A stretch of DNA of 50,000 nt. It comes from Liolophura sinensis (taxonomy: Eukaryota > Mollusca > Polyplacophora > Chitonida > Chitonidae). This document shows positions 28,921 to 39,345 of this stretch, piece after piece (position 1 is the stretch's first letter; every line of letters begins with the position of its first letter). Below the pieces are notes generated by a model. That model was not told where the DNA came from. It saw only the letters and a list, made by a program, of their open reading frames with translations, and ran no database searches. The position numbers and the translations under genes were made by a program. The stretch spans positions 1-50,000 of the forward strand of contig NW_027018263.1 in assembly GCF_032854445.1 (NCBI RefSeq). The letters run 5' to 3'.

Positions 28921-30464
28921 AACTACCGGGCAAAAGAAACGTATAACCTTGTTCAGCACCACAAGAAAGAGAAAGAAAGACAGACAGTATCAACATGATA
29001 AGCATTATATTGCAATAAACCATTTTCCAAGTTCTGTTCAAAAAAACTATATGGATATTACACTTGCTGTCAGGCCGAGTAAAGAAGGCATGGGGTAAAT
29101 CTAAAAAATTACACAAATGCAAGTAAAGGGACTCCCTTAAAAAGATGTACCTAATGTCCTATCATGTCATAAGACAGATCGTTAGTAGCGTGTGTGAGCA
29201 CCCATTGCATCAATTAAAGCCAAAATACGTCTCCTCATGGAAGTCGTCAGCCGCCGGATGACGTCATCAGGAATTCTGTCCCACTCCTCAAATAAAGCCT
29301 GTTCGAGCTGTTGCCTGTTTTGTAGGGCAGGGACGCGTTGTCTCAGACGTCGATCAAGATGATCCCACAGATGCTCTAAGGGATTCATGTCTGGCGATCG
29401 TGTTGGCCAAGGCAGTACGTTGACATCAACGGTGTCCAGATAATTTAGTACAACTCTGGCGGTATGAGGTCGTGCATTGTCCTGCTGCAAAAGTATACCC
29501 CTTGGGTGTTGATGCACGAATGGCACCACAACAGCTTCCAATATTTCATCTCGGTATCTTTGGCCAGTCGGATTTCCCTGGATGATGAACAATCTCGTTC
29601 TCACCTGTCCACAAATTCCGCCCCATACAAGCACCCCACCAGCACCAAAAGGGTGGACGTTCTGAATGCAGTTTTGTGCCAATCACCCTCCCCTGCATCG
29701 ATACACACGAATTCGACCATCATTTCTGAAGAGGTTATATCGGCTTTCATCAGTGAACAGCACCCTTTCCCAGTCTCGTCGCTGCTATCGACGTACAACT
29801 CTTGCCCAACGCAGCCTGTTTTGACGGTGTAGAGGAGTCAATGCCATTCCACGGAAGAGGCGATAGGCTCTGATACCACTCACGCGGAGTCGTCGTAAGA
29901 CTGTGCGTCTGCTGATGGGGTGTCCCAGTGCCGTTTCCGCCGTTGACGTCGCCGTCACAAACCGGTTACGCAGGTGGATTGTACGCAGGCGGATGTACCG
30001 GTCTTCGCCAGGCGTTGTAACACTTGGCCTGCCCGATCTTGTGTCCTGCCTGTTAGGCGGTAACGACCCAACAGTCTGCTGATGGTGGCTTGACTGCAAT
30101 TGAATGCTCTGGCAATGTGGTGTTGGCTGGCCCCCATGTCGGCCATACCAGTGGCTCTATCACGTTCTGCTTGTGTGAGTCTCGGCATCTCTTAGATGTT
30201 TTTTTATGGTATTGCACCCTTACCATGCGCTACATCGGTATTTATACGGCGGTCATTATCGAGAATTTTCAACAGGTCCCGAAACTCTGTTTTTCCGATT
30301 TTTCATGATGTCTTACACCAATTTCAATGAATCTCGTTAAAACGTGACGTGTACACAGGGTGCTTATGTGCAAACGTATTCGGACAACGTTCAAACTTAT
30401 TCAACTTATTTTTCCATAGAAAAAACTGCATTTAAAAGTTATACGTTTCTTTTGCCCGGTAGTT
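28921..30464 (-). mobile_element. Tc1/mariner-type DNA transposon A2
   Basis: Inverted ends AACTACCGGGCAAAAGAAAC (28921) and mirror image ending GGTAGTT-like CCCGGTAGTT (30464), with TA at 28919-28920 and 30465-30466. 1544 bp, full length for the family and about 95 % like A1 by eye. Inserted into ORF1 of LINE copy h. Ends share the core AAAAGAAACGyA with Tc1-B and Tc1-C. Confidence 0.92.
29182..30188 (-). pseudogene. Tc1-like transposase (copy A2), frameshifted
   Basis: Start at 30188: MPRLTQAERDRATGMADMGA, first helix-turn-helix with QHHIARAFNCSQATISRLLG; frame change near 30020; then GRPSVTTPGEDRYIRL, second helix-turn-helix (ISRRTVLRRLRVSGIRAY) and HRQNRLRWARVVRR with a stop; DWERVLFTDESRYNL lies beyond. 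The last 166 codons (29682-29182) are open: LLQQDNARPHTA and SPDMNPLEHLWDHLDRRLR, with the catalytic Asp and Glu 34 residues apart. So all three catalytic residues remain but are spread over frames: two frameshifts and a stop. Confidence 0.88.
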
Positions 30465-30972
30465 TAGATGACAGAGGGAATATTTTATCGAATGTTAACA
30501 TATAAATGTTCGTTTCTATCAGATTCCCGTCTCTTTTAATTAGGAGGCGTTTTACCTTTATTACTCCTTGGTGTGTTAGTTCTTCAGTTATTTTTTCTAG
30601 AGTCATATCGGAAAGGCCTTGGTCTCTGTCACGAATTATACCATGACAACAGTTTAATGTATTATGAGGAGAAACAGAAACAGGGTGCTCTCCTATATTT
30701 TAAATTTTCAGTAAATTTACATATCATTGCTTTCAGGAACCTTCTAACAGAATGTTTCCAGATTTCATTTTTTGAACTTGTTTTAAAGTTCCAGCATAAC
30801 ATTCAGTTGTTTTTTTAACACAAGTGGAGTGATTTTCATTTTCCGTTAATTTTCATTTTTATTAGATATTAGTAAGAAGGTAGAAAAATAATTATTTCCT
30901 CCTTCAATATCAAGGGGAACTTCATTTTTTTCTTTTCTTAGCAGCCACTGTTCTAATTTCAGGGGAAGCCAT
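30465..30972 (-). pseudogene. LINE ORF1, N-terminal part, copy h
   Basis: ATG at 30972-30970 begins MASPEIRTVAAKKRK-like sequence; then NNYFSTFLLISNKNEN-like residues and the stretch coding for GEQPVSVSPHNTLNCCHGII and RDRDQGLSDMTL, as in the copy at 44923. Frameshifts present. Continues after Tc1-A2 at 28918. Confidence 0.75.
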
Positions 30973-31578
30973 GATATATTTTTATTAATTTCACCTCACG
31001 TGCCCCCCCCCCCCCCACCCGCCACGGAGTGGCAACAAAGGCGAATCTACCTCTGCGGATGACGAGCAGAGACTAGTAACAAGGAATCCACGCAAGGTAT
31101 ACTCGAACAGATTGAGTTATACCAAAAGGTTAAATCCAGTCTACTCGATTGACCCATTAGCCACCGCCTTCTACATTGAACCTGAACAAGAGCATTTAGG
31201 GAAATGCCAACTTGACATCACAGTAAGTCAAAGAAATGACAAACGGGATCATGTGTACGGCTTGACGTGACCAGCCGATTGATCGGACCGGGCCCTCCCG
31301 ACCTCTCGTCTCTCTGCAAGTAAGGGCCAAAGCAGAGTATTAGGCGTAAGGATCTCGCAAGACCAACACGCCCTCAGCCACCAGGATCCCGTCCTTGGAG
31401 ATTACGGGTCGCAAACCACGGCAAACTGGTGGCTTCCCGGTTGCCTCTCGCACAACCGAGATGCGAGCCTATTGTATTTACCTAGCTCACACAAGAGAGC
31501 TCTACGTTAGTCGCCTTTTACGACAAGCTTGCCTAGAGGGCTGAGGTCCTATTCTTATCACCCAGGAGACCCCACGAG
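30973..31578 (-). promoter_or_regulatory. LINE 5' leader (about 600 bp, two modules)
   Basis: Most complete leader in the window. Module 1 (31578-31265) starts GGGGTCTCCTGGGTGATAAG and includes GATCAATCGGCTGGTCACGT; module 2 (31250-30973) includes GGCGGTGGCTAATGGGTCAA, CTCTGCTCGTCATCCGCAGA and ends with the ORF1 start. A C/G run of 15 (31006-31020) lies near its end. LINE leaders normally carry the internal promoter; that is assumed, not seen. Confidence 0.7.
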
Positions 31579-31579
31579 G

Positions 31580-34500
31580 GTGGAATTGTCGAGGCCTTAA
31601 GGTAAATTTTATTGAATTAACACGCCTGCTCCAAGTATTGAATCCTATAGCCCTTTGTCTTCAAGATACAAGCGTCAAGTCCGACATTCGTATAACATTC
31701 GTAGTCCGTAAAAGGAGTTCCAAGTCGATAATCGCAAGATCCATTTCCAAAACAACGTTTAACACTAACTCCCAAAAACAAAGTTGTGTAAGAGATTATA
31801 CAAGATTATGTAAAACGCCTGAAGACATCACACAAAGATAACAAAAATTCCTTATATAGCACTCATTCAAATATAGAAGCTCCTCTATCTTCAAAAACAA
31901 TATTATTCACAGCCCTGTTGCTCTGGATACTGATCTTCAGGATGTTTCATTGTCTGAAGCAATCACATTATGTTCCGTGTATATTCCCCCGAGCATTTCT
32001 CTGTCAGCCTTGCAGTCAAATATGTTAATAGAACAGTTGCCAAAACCTATTATAATAATGGGGGATTTTAATTCTGAACACCCCCCCATGGGTCAGTAAT
32101 AATATAAATAATAAGGGCAAGATAGTGGAAGACTTCCTATCGAAGGAGGAACTGTATTATTTCAATGATTGTTCTAATACCTATTTACATCCGGGTAATG
32201 TCAGTTATTTTGCTATTGATCTATCACAGATTCAATACTTCTTGATTTTTCTTGGAAGTGCATGAGGATCTGTGTGGTAGTGACTATTTTCCTATAATCC
32301 TAGAGCATATCACTTCGAATTCTTTAGAACGTGTAGCTAAGTGGAAATTCGATAAAGCAGGTTAAAACGCATTTAAGATGTTCTGTGAGGCTGACATCAC
32401 TCCAGAGACTTTCAATGCTGCAGACGATCCTGTATTAAAATTTAATGACCTTGTATTACGAGTTGCCAATAAAACTATCCCTAGGACCTCGACAAATCCC
32501 AAATCCAAAAGTAAACCTTGGTAGGCTAATGACTGTCGTAAAGCCATGAAGGACCGTAAAAAGGCCGAGCGCAGATTCAGTCATTGTCCCACTAATAGTA
32601 AATTAAACCAGTTTTGTGTATTTAGAGCTAAACCTCGTCGATTACACAAGTCCAAGGGACGATCCTGTTGGCGGTACATACTGATCCGTGTAGTTACTCC
32701 CCAATAGCTCTGACCAGCGGAGTCTGTAAGATGATGGAACGGATGATAAATGATAAACTTGTTTGGTTTTTACAAACAAACAATTTACTGTCTAATATAC
32801 AGTGTGGTTTTCGGCAAGGTCGATCAACTTTACATCACCTTGTTCGATTCGTAATAGTTTTATCAATCAGGAACATGTGGTGTCCATATTTTTGAACTTG
32901 AAAAGGCCTACGAACTTGAAAAAAGTCCACATGAAAAAAATAGTATGTTAAAGATTTCGCGGATATCGGATAGGAAGGTCGCTTACCTTTATTTATATCT
33001 CAATTATTATCTGATCGTCAGTTTAAATTACGGGTTGGGTCCACTTTTTCTGACTCTTGTGAGCAGGAAATGGGTGTATAACGGGCAGGATTCTACCACC
33101 AACTCTGTTCAGCATAAAAATAAATAGCCTAGCAAAAACATTAACATCTGGCACACAGGTTTCGTTATACGTGGATGATTTCTTTATATCCTACCGAGCT
33201 AAGAATATGAATAATATTGAACGTCAGTTGCAGCTTTGTTTCAGTAAGATCGTGGAATGGGCAACTGAAAACGGTTTTAGATTTTCAACTTCTAAAACCG
33301 TTGGTATCCATTTAATGTAATGCATTATGTAAAAAACGGAAACTTCATCTTGGCGCCGAGCTTAGTTTTCGTGGTGAACAGATTGAAATTGTTGGAGAAA
33401 CTAAATGTTTAGGTATATAGTATTTGATAGTAAGCTATCTTTCGTGCCTCATATTAAAATGCGTAGTGCTAAATGTGCGAAAAAACCTCTTGAAATAATT
33501 GAGGTCGTGTCTAGCACCGATTGGTGGTGCTGACCAATCAGTTTTACTTAATTTATATCGTTCAGTGGTGAGGTCTAAATTGGACTATGTGTCCCTCACA
33601 TGTGGTTCCGCTAGGAAGTCGTATATTAAAATGTTGGATCCTGTTCTTCACCAAGGTTTGAGGCTCAGCCTTGGTGTTTTTAGAACCTCGCCAGTAGAAA
33701 GTTTATACGTGGGCGCTAATGACCTTTCTTTACATAACAGGCGTATAAAACTGAGCCTTCAATGTGCTGCAAAGTTTAAAGCTCATCCAACAAACTGGTA
33801 ACGACTGTGTTTTTAATCCATCATAATAAATGTCCCGACAAGACTCCTCGGGTTGGTCTTCTTATACGTGACCATATTGTGGCAGCTAGCATCAAGTTAG
33901 AGTATATATCCCCGGTGTCTCCTCCATGGCTTCTTCCACAACCAAAAGTGATATTTGCTCTACGTAAATGTAATAAATCAAATACAAATACTCCTATAAT
34001 TCAGCAAGGTTTTGCTGAAATTAAGGCTAAATATTCGGATTATAAATTTGTATATACTGATGGGTCAAAAGATGGGGACAGGGTTGCAGCTGCATCTGTC
34101 TTAGAGCAGCGAGTTGTTTCTCTTCGTCTTCCATCCTCGTCTTCAATCTTTTCTGTAGAGGCCAGGGCTATACTCCTGGCCTTATCATATGTTTCTTCAT
34201 ATGTTTCTTCGACATGCAGCGGCTCGCTTTCTTGCCTTTTGGCAATACAGAATAATAAATTTAAAAATCCGTTGATCCTCGAAATATTATGAATACATAG
34301 GAAACTACATGTACATTTAATTAGAAGAGGTAAAGATATCATATTCTGCTGGATACCAAGTGATACTGGTATCCATGGAAACACAGTCGTAGACAGGGAG
34401 GCTAAAGCTGCCCTTACTAAACCTTTGTCAAAAATTAAAATACCATATAATGATTTCAAGTCTAAAATTCTTAAATATATTCGTTGCCTTTGGTAGGGTA

Positions 34501-34860
34501 AATGGGATCTACAGATTTACAAGAAACTGCATGCCATTCATCCTGTCATTGGCTACAATAATTATACTAGCGAAAAGTCTCGTAGAGACCAAGTAGTTTT
34601 AACAAGGTGTCGTATTGGGCATTCTCGTCTAACACACAATTTCATACTAGATGGGAGCAGTGCTCCCGAATATGTTGGATGTGATGCCCGATACGGCATC
34701 AAACATATCTTAGTTGACTGTGGATTTTGCCCATGTTCGGAAGAGATTCTATACAGGCAACTCTATATATGATTTATTTGACAGCATCGTTGGCAATGTT
34801 GTTATAATTTTTTTGAGGGCCATTGGCTTATATCATAAATTATAATTTGAATTATTGTAA
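31580..34860 (+). pseudogene. LINE ORF2, copy i, frameshifted and deleted
   Basis: Endonuclease motifs IIMGDFNSEHPPMG-like near 32055 and LLDFSWK; linker (DDPVLKFNDLVLRVANKTIPR). Near 32690 about 450 bp are missing, so the linker joins HTDPCSYSPIALTSGVCKMM directly. RT: NLLSNIQCGFRQGRSTLHHL, then YVDDFFISYRAKNMNN (33168-33210), GSARKSYIKMLDPVLHQGLR, SLGVFRTSPVESLYV. RNase H: YTDGSKDGDRVAAASVLEQR (34058-), FSVEARAILLALSY. The third motif WIPSDTGIHGNTVVDREAKA has Asp for His. An in-frame repeat of SSYVSS (34180-34210) is local. Not functional. Confidence 0.8.
31676..31812 (-). repeat. R340 fragment in LINE copy i
   Basis: Complement of the R340 3' half (GTCCGACATTCGTATAACAT, TAGTCCGTAAAAGGAGTTCC). 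It lies inside the ORF2 codons for ETHLKTSDK; right of it LINE sequence resumes CCTGAAGACATC. LINE copy m carries a full R340 in the opposite orientation within about 15 bp of the same place. Confidence 0.7.
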
Positions 34861-35095
34861 ATATTTACGGATAAAAAGTTATATACATATTGATTTCTAT
34901 TATGTACTATTTTCAAGATATAATGGTTTTCGAGTTTTAATTGTTTTGGGTTTTTTCTCATTTTATTTTAAACATGTCTGAACTTTTTGTTTTATTTCTG
35001 ATGTTCTCACTATCGTGTCGAAAAACCTTAACCGTCTCGTGTTTTCACCTTGTTCTCGCCACGATATGGCTGAAATATTGCCGATGTGGCAATTC

Positions 35096-35307
35096 GGCGA
35101 TTTCCAACGGAAATTCTCCTTGTAACAAAAGACTTTCGGACTAGTTCTTAGGGAAATATGGAGTCGGCCACAGCGGATTTTGTCGCTGAATGTATTTATA
35201 ATTTATCAGCTTGAGGTACATATAATTTTTATGACATGCACATGCGAGGAAATGCCTACTATACTATATTACTGTATTTGTTTGATATTTAAGTTTTTCT
35301 CCTTTAC
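35096..35307. other. About 210 bp interrupting the LINE 3' end
   Basis: Sequence of unknown origin between GATGTGGC and GCCATAATC of the LINE 3' end. No inverted ends or duplications obvious. AT-rich second half. Confidence 0.4.
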
Positions 35308-35322
35308 GCCATAATCATTTAT

Positions 35323-35600
35323 TCATTCCTGATGTGATATATTTTTTTTAGTTTTTGTATTAATTATTGGTTTTCCCTTGAGAAATAGGGGACAGTCGAT
35401 AGATAACGCCATGCGATCTCCACCGCAATTGCAAAACTTAACTGTGTGGCTGCAGTCAAATCCACCGTGAACTTCACTGGCGCACCTGAAACAAACCAGT
35501 TTCATTTCAACATTCACCCTTGCCGTGACCAAACCTTTGGCAACTGAAACAGCCTGTTGGATTGGGAATAAATAAATCTATACTAACCCTATACGGGCCA
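35323..35600 (-). pseudogene. LINE ORF1 zinc-knuckle fragment, inverted
   Basis: Minus strand reads KLVCFRCASEVHGGFDC (CX2CX4HX4C knuckle) and HTVKFCNCGGDRMALSIDCP (third knuckle, altered), then LFLKGKPI. Upstream GLVTARVNVEM corresponds to the damaged first knuckle (GHGRSQCRN). It is a free fragment between copy i and the host exon at 35966. Confidence 0.75.
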
Positions 35601-35965
35601 ATGTATATATTCGACGGAAGTGAGGGACTATGAAAGGATTAAACGATACCTGTTTAATTTTAGGATGTTACCAGATTTCTTTGTAGTGAAGCGTTCAACT
35701 GTGGTAACACCGTGTATATTTAGTTCTTTGCAAATTTCTTCTTCGTATTACGTATTATTTCGTCACGTATTATTTCTGACAGCTATTCGGGGATTTTTGA
35801 GGGGGATGTAAACAGGTTTTTCAGTAACGGTCTTTCGTAGTACACAAAATGTTCACTAGAATATACAGTTGCAATACTGTATATGTAGAAGAAATATTGC
35901 AAAATGTCTCGAAAAAATCTGTTTTCCACTAAGGTCTATTGTAAATTCATCTGACTCCTTTTCAG
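35601..35965. other. Putative intron end, no gene
   Basis: Nothing recognisable except the acceptor at its end: a polypyrimidine run TCATCTGACTCCTTTTCAG. Confidence 0.4.
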
Positions 35966-36415
35966 GCATCAAGGTTAGTTCCAGCGATGAACCAACTAAT
36001 GAAAACCGAATCAAGGAAGAGCAGAATATGGCTTTGTCAAATGAAACCGTATGGACGATGGAAGATTTCATTATTATAAACAAATTTGATATGTATAGAA
36101 TTTTTCTTACACATGGCCTTCGTGCCATGGGGAGGTTTCAAAATAGACCGTGGTTCCTTGGAAAGAACAACACAAAATACTTATTCATATCCCAGACCAA
36201 AGAAGAAACCGCCGAAGAGTTAAAAGAAAAGCTTTCAAATCTTACTGGCAACGGACGTGTCTGTGTAGATGGGGTGTGTTTAGATAAGAAACGAGCAGAA
36301 GAATATCTGGCTTCACTGGAGGCTGACTTAGCTGGCAAGCTACGACCTGCGCAAATACTGCCGTTTGCATTCACAGTATCTATTTTTTTAGTCATTGGAT
36401 TGCTGGGCATTGCAG
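35966..36415 (+). CDS. Candidate host gene exon: extracellular region and membrane helix
   Basis: Acceptor CTCCTTTTCAG / GC and donor ATTGCAG / GTAAGATT are strong; the 450-bp exon is open in one frame and phase 1 at both ends, common in extracellular modules. It begins IKVSSSDEPTNENRIKEEQN, has three N-glycosylation sequons (NET, NNT, NLT), a small VCVDGVC loop, a charged helix-like region (TKEETAEELKEKLSN, KKRAEEYLASLEADLAGK) and ends in a hydrophobic stretch ILPFAFTVSIFLVIGLLGIA. With the leader exon at 22864 it makes a secreted N-terminus plus first membrane helix. The helix end GLLGIA(G) resembles the first helix of class A GPCRs, where Asn would follow in the next exon; that is a guess. 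Later exons are not in the window, or not seen. No family recognised. Confidence 0.6.
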
Positions 36416-36871
36416 GTAAGATTTTGTATTTAAGATATGTGCAAAACTTAACTACTTAAATTAAGACGTGCAGTAAACTGCATAAGAGACTTACACGTAA
36501 TAAGCTGGGCTTAAATTGCGATTCCAAATATGAAAAGGTGTGTCCTATACGGGGATGTCTCAAAATTTTACATTGTACATCAGTATTCAAATAGTGTACT
36601 AGAATAAAGGATGTCGATAATGAGATATGCATCACAGTTGCGCTTTGGTTGTAACTGTTCGTTTATCCAAGGTGGCGATCTAATTCAACACAATATTAAG
36701 TCCTCGCTGGTTAAGCGGAATTAGACAAATTCATGAAGCAGAGTGCCACGGAGTTTTCAGTAACACAATTTAATGGTTGTCCACAGTGATAATACACTGT
36801 TGTATTCTGACAACAGGCTCCGAGAGAATGATAACGTAAATACTGCAGCTGAACTAAGTTGCGTTCTAAAA
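36416..36871. other. No gene recognised (probable intron)
   Basis: Starts with the splice donor of the preceding exon. No transposon similarity or long open frame seen. Confidence 0.4.
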
Positions 36872-36893
36872 AAAATCAAATTCAGGGGACTAA

Positions 36894-36945
<52 letters not shown>

Positions 36946-36967
36946 TTAGTCCCCTGAATTTGATTTT
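36872..36967. repeat. Perfect 96-bp palindrome with (TA)25 centre
   Basis: Left arm AAAATCAAATTCAGGGGACT AAG (36872-36894) and right arm CTTAGTCCCC TGAATTTGATTTT (36945-36967) are exact reverse complements of 23 bases, and the 50-bp TA run between them is self-complementary, so the whole is a perfect palindrome. It can extrude as a cruciform. Possible origins: replication fold-back, a tiny inverted-repeat element, or an assembly artefact. Confidence 0.9.
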
Positions 36968-38205
36968 ATATATAAAGTACAGTTCATATACTTATTTGTG
37001 GGTTAATGGTGGGTTAATCTGAGTTAATGGTGCTGGGACAAGCGGGAAAAAGTGTGCCTGCAACTGTCTTTTGTATGTGTAATTATGTGTCATATACTAA
37101 CAGACTTTTACTCATTGTAAAACTTAAGTGAAGGTGTTTGACCCAACAGTCTAGCCCTACCACATAGTTATGGTGAAATATGGCCGCGGAGGAGACAGTA
37201 AAGCCATAGTTTTTGACAATGGACATCATGTCGGTTTACGTAAGAATACATGTGGGAACACTCAAAGCATAACATTAATGAGGCACTTCATGGCGATCTC
37301 GGCTACGGCAAGGTTAAAGTATATCGAGGTAGGGGGGGCTAGGCCGTGGACTAGCTCTCGTCGTCATCAAAAATATGCGAAGTATCCAAAAGACAGCTGA
37401 GGCTGTCAACAGGTAAAGCAAAATAAATAAGACCATTTTCATCAATAAACCGCAGTGTCACAGTCTCTTAAACTGTGTAACCATGATTGTACCAAACGTT
37501 AATTACCTAGAAGGAGTCCGCAGTTTTCAAAATCAGGACCATATAACATTGCGCTCACTGTATTGAGTAAAAACACCTAGCCACTGCTATTCAGACCACA
37601 TATGGGTTAGGCGGTTCGCTTTGCACTTTCGCCGAACATGTTTCATGTGGATTATTTATCGTCACACGTATATAACTGTGATCGCACAGTTCGCCTTAAT
37701 CGACATAAAATACCACAAATCCTGTGATATTCCATTAAGTATTCTCGCTTTAATGGTGTCTTTAAAGGCTAATTGTTCTATATCTGAAAAAGAAATCGCA
37801 GTACTATATATTAAGGGGTGGCACGGAAAATTTCTCTGGTCAGTAAAACTCGAACCATTTCTTATATTTGGCATATACTCATTCCTAAAGTCATTTAAAA
37901 TGTAGATATGCCAAAACCACCATTCGTACGCTAACTGTGACCTGTAATCCCTGCTAAGTGGTAAAACACTAAAGAAATAGCACGTAATGAATGCTGTCGG
38001 CACAATTTGAGCTGCGGTATAACCACACGCAGTGAAATAGGGTTGTGTTTACAGACGAATAACATTATACGCAGCGATGTGCCGACGGACGAGTGCTGCG
38101 AAGTTGATCAATTTCTTGGCGGTAGCGCAATGGTTTGGGGGATAATATAATGGTTTTGGGCGTATAATTCGTATCGGGTTCAAGACCGTGCTGATATCAC
38201 CGCAA
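36968..38205. other. No gene recognised
   Basis: Open frames of 76 codons (37170-37400, +), 94 (37621-37905, +) and 113 (37662-38003, -) overlap or lack domains and splice support. A GTAAAG donor-like site (37415) has no matching acceptor in phase with the upstream exon. The possible remainder of the host gene was not found here. Confidence 0.5.
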
Positions 38206-39345
38206 ATGAAATTTGTGCGGAATTAAAATCTCTGGTGATATCATAAAGCTTAATACATATTTGATGACTTTTCGAAGCACGTCACTTCCTTCATTTGGTA
38301 TGATAATGACTGTCGCAAAGCCATAAAGGATCGTTCAAAAGCCGAACGCATATTTAGTCATTGTCCTAATATCAAGAACTTAAACCAGGTCGTGTATTTA
38401 GAGCTAAAGCTTGGCGAATACTTCAGTCTAAGAGACTATCTTGTTGGTGAAATTTTGTTTCACGCGTTACATCAAAAAACATCCATGGGTAAGGTCCGGA
38501 ACATGGTTCAGAAACTTAAGGACAAAAACAATAAAGCCAAACTTCAGCATTTAAAATGTGGAGACACCTTATTAACATCTCCGTCTGATATATTTAATAA
38601 ATTAGCTAAAGCAATATCTCAGAAATCCTCTGCAGAGAATTACACGGCTGATTTTCAGCATATTATAAAAAAACAGGAGAAAATAAAATTACCCTTTTCT
38701 TCTAATGATGTGGGAGATTATAATCAGCCGTTTTCGCTTAAGTACCTTAAAACTTCATTGGAAAAGGCACATGATACTGCCTGCGGCCCAGATAATATAT
38801 ATTATAAGCTTCTGAACCATTTACCATCTGAGCCACTTAAGACTGTCATGCACTTGCTTAATGATATTTGGACGACTGGTAATTTCCCGTCATCATGGAG
38901 GGAGGCGTGTATTATCCCGGTCCCTCAACCGGGTAAGGATCATACCGATCAAAATGATAACCGTTCCATACCTCTTAACAGCTGCGTCTCTAAGACTATG
39001 GAACGGATGATAAACGATAGACTTTAGATAGAGGTTTCTTGAAGCCAACAAGTTTTTATCTAATATTCAATGTGGTTTTTGTTAAGGTTGATCTACTTTG
39101 GACCACCTTGTTCGATTTGAAACTTTCATTTACAATGGTTTTATTAATAATGGACATGTGGTGTAGATATTTTTCGACCTTGAAAAGGCCTACGACACCA
39201 GATGGAAATATGGTATTTTCGAAGACCTTTTACATATGGGATCAAAGGGTCACTTACATGTATTTATATCTCATTTTTTTTTATCGTAATTTTAAAGTAC
39301 ATGTGGAGGTCCACTCTCTGACTCTCATAAGCAGGAAATGAGACT
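38206..39345 (+). mobile_element. LINE fragment k: ORF1 scrap plus ORF2 linker and RT
   Basis: 38206-38298 resembles ORF1 (EICAELKS, KLNTYLMTF). From about 38318 it is ORF2 (NDCRKAIKDRSKAERIFSHC...) to the RT stretch STLSDS.KQEM at 39345, where a new LINE leader module follows without 3' UTR. Confidence 0.8.
38392..39345 (+). pseudogene. LINE ORF2 RT N-terminal part
   Basis: An open run of 211 codons (38392-39027) holds the linker and RT start: KVRNMVQKLKDKNNKAKLQH, TSPSDIFNKLAKAISQKSS, TACGPDNIYYKLLNHLPSEP, REACIIPVPQPGKDH and CVSKTMERMINDRL, then a TAG. A second frame continues with FDLKLSFTMV-like residues and FFDLEKAYDTRW around 39170-39200. The catalytic YVDD part is missing. Confidence 0.85.

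Larger units (their letters stand above)
24294..31578 (-). mobile_element. LINE copy h, nearly full length, interrupted by Tc1-A2
   Basis: Read on the minus strand: leader 31578-30973, ORF1 30972-28131 (with Tc1-A2 inside), ORF2 28133-24553, 3' UTR 24552-24294 ending in ATTC repeats. Without Tc1-A2 and its extra TA the LINE is about 5.74 kb, the best size estimate for the family. At the 5' side it meets the plus-strand copy i at about 31580. It lies inside the large intron of the candidate host gene, in antisense. Confidence 0.9.
31580..35095 (+). mobile_element. LINE copy i: ORF2 and 3' UTR, 5' truncated
   Basis: Starts within ORF2 codon 8-10 (GAATTGTCGAGGCCTTAAGG) and runs to the 3' UTR (GATATGGCTGAAATATTGCC at about 35065-35090). 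The last 40 bp of the 3' end (GCCATAATCATTTATTCATTC) reappear at 35308-35336, so 35096-35307 interrupts the end. Head to head with copy h. Confidence 0.85.

Noticed and set aside
36895-36944. TA run as a simple microsatellite
   Set aside because: Reported instead as centre of the 96-bp palindrome, because the unique arms are inverted copies.
37662-38003. 113-codon minus-strand and 94-codon plus-strand open frames
   Set aside because: Overlapping shadows in AT-rich DNA without recognisable motif or splice support.
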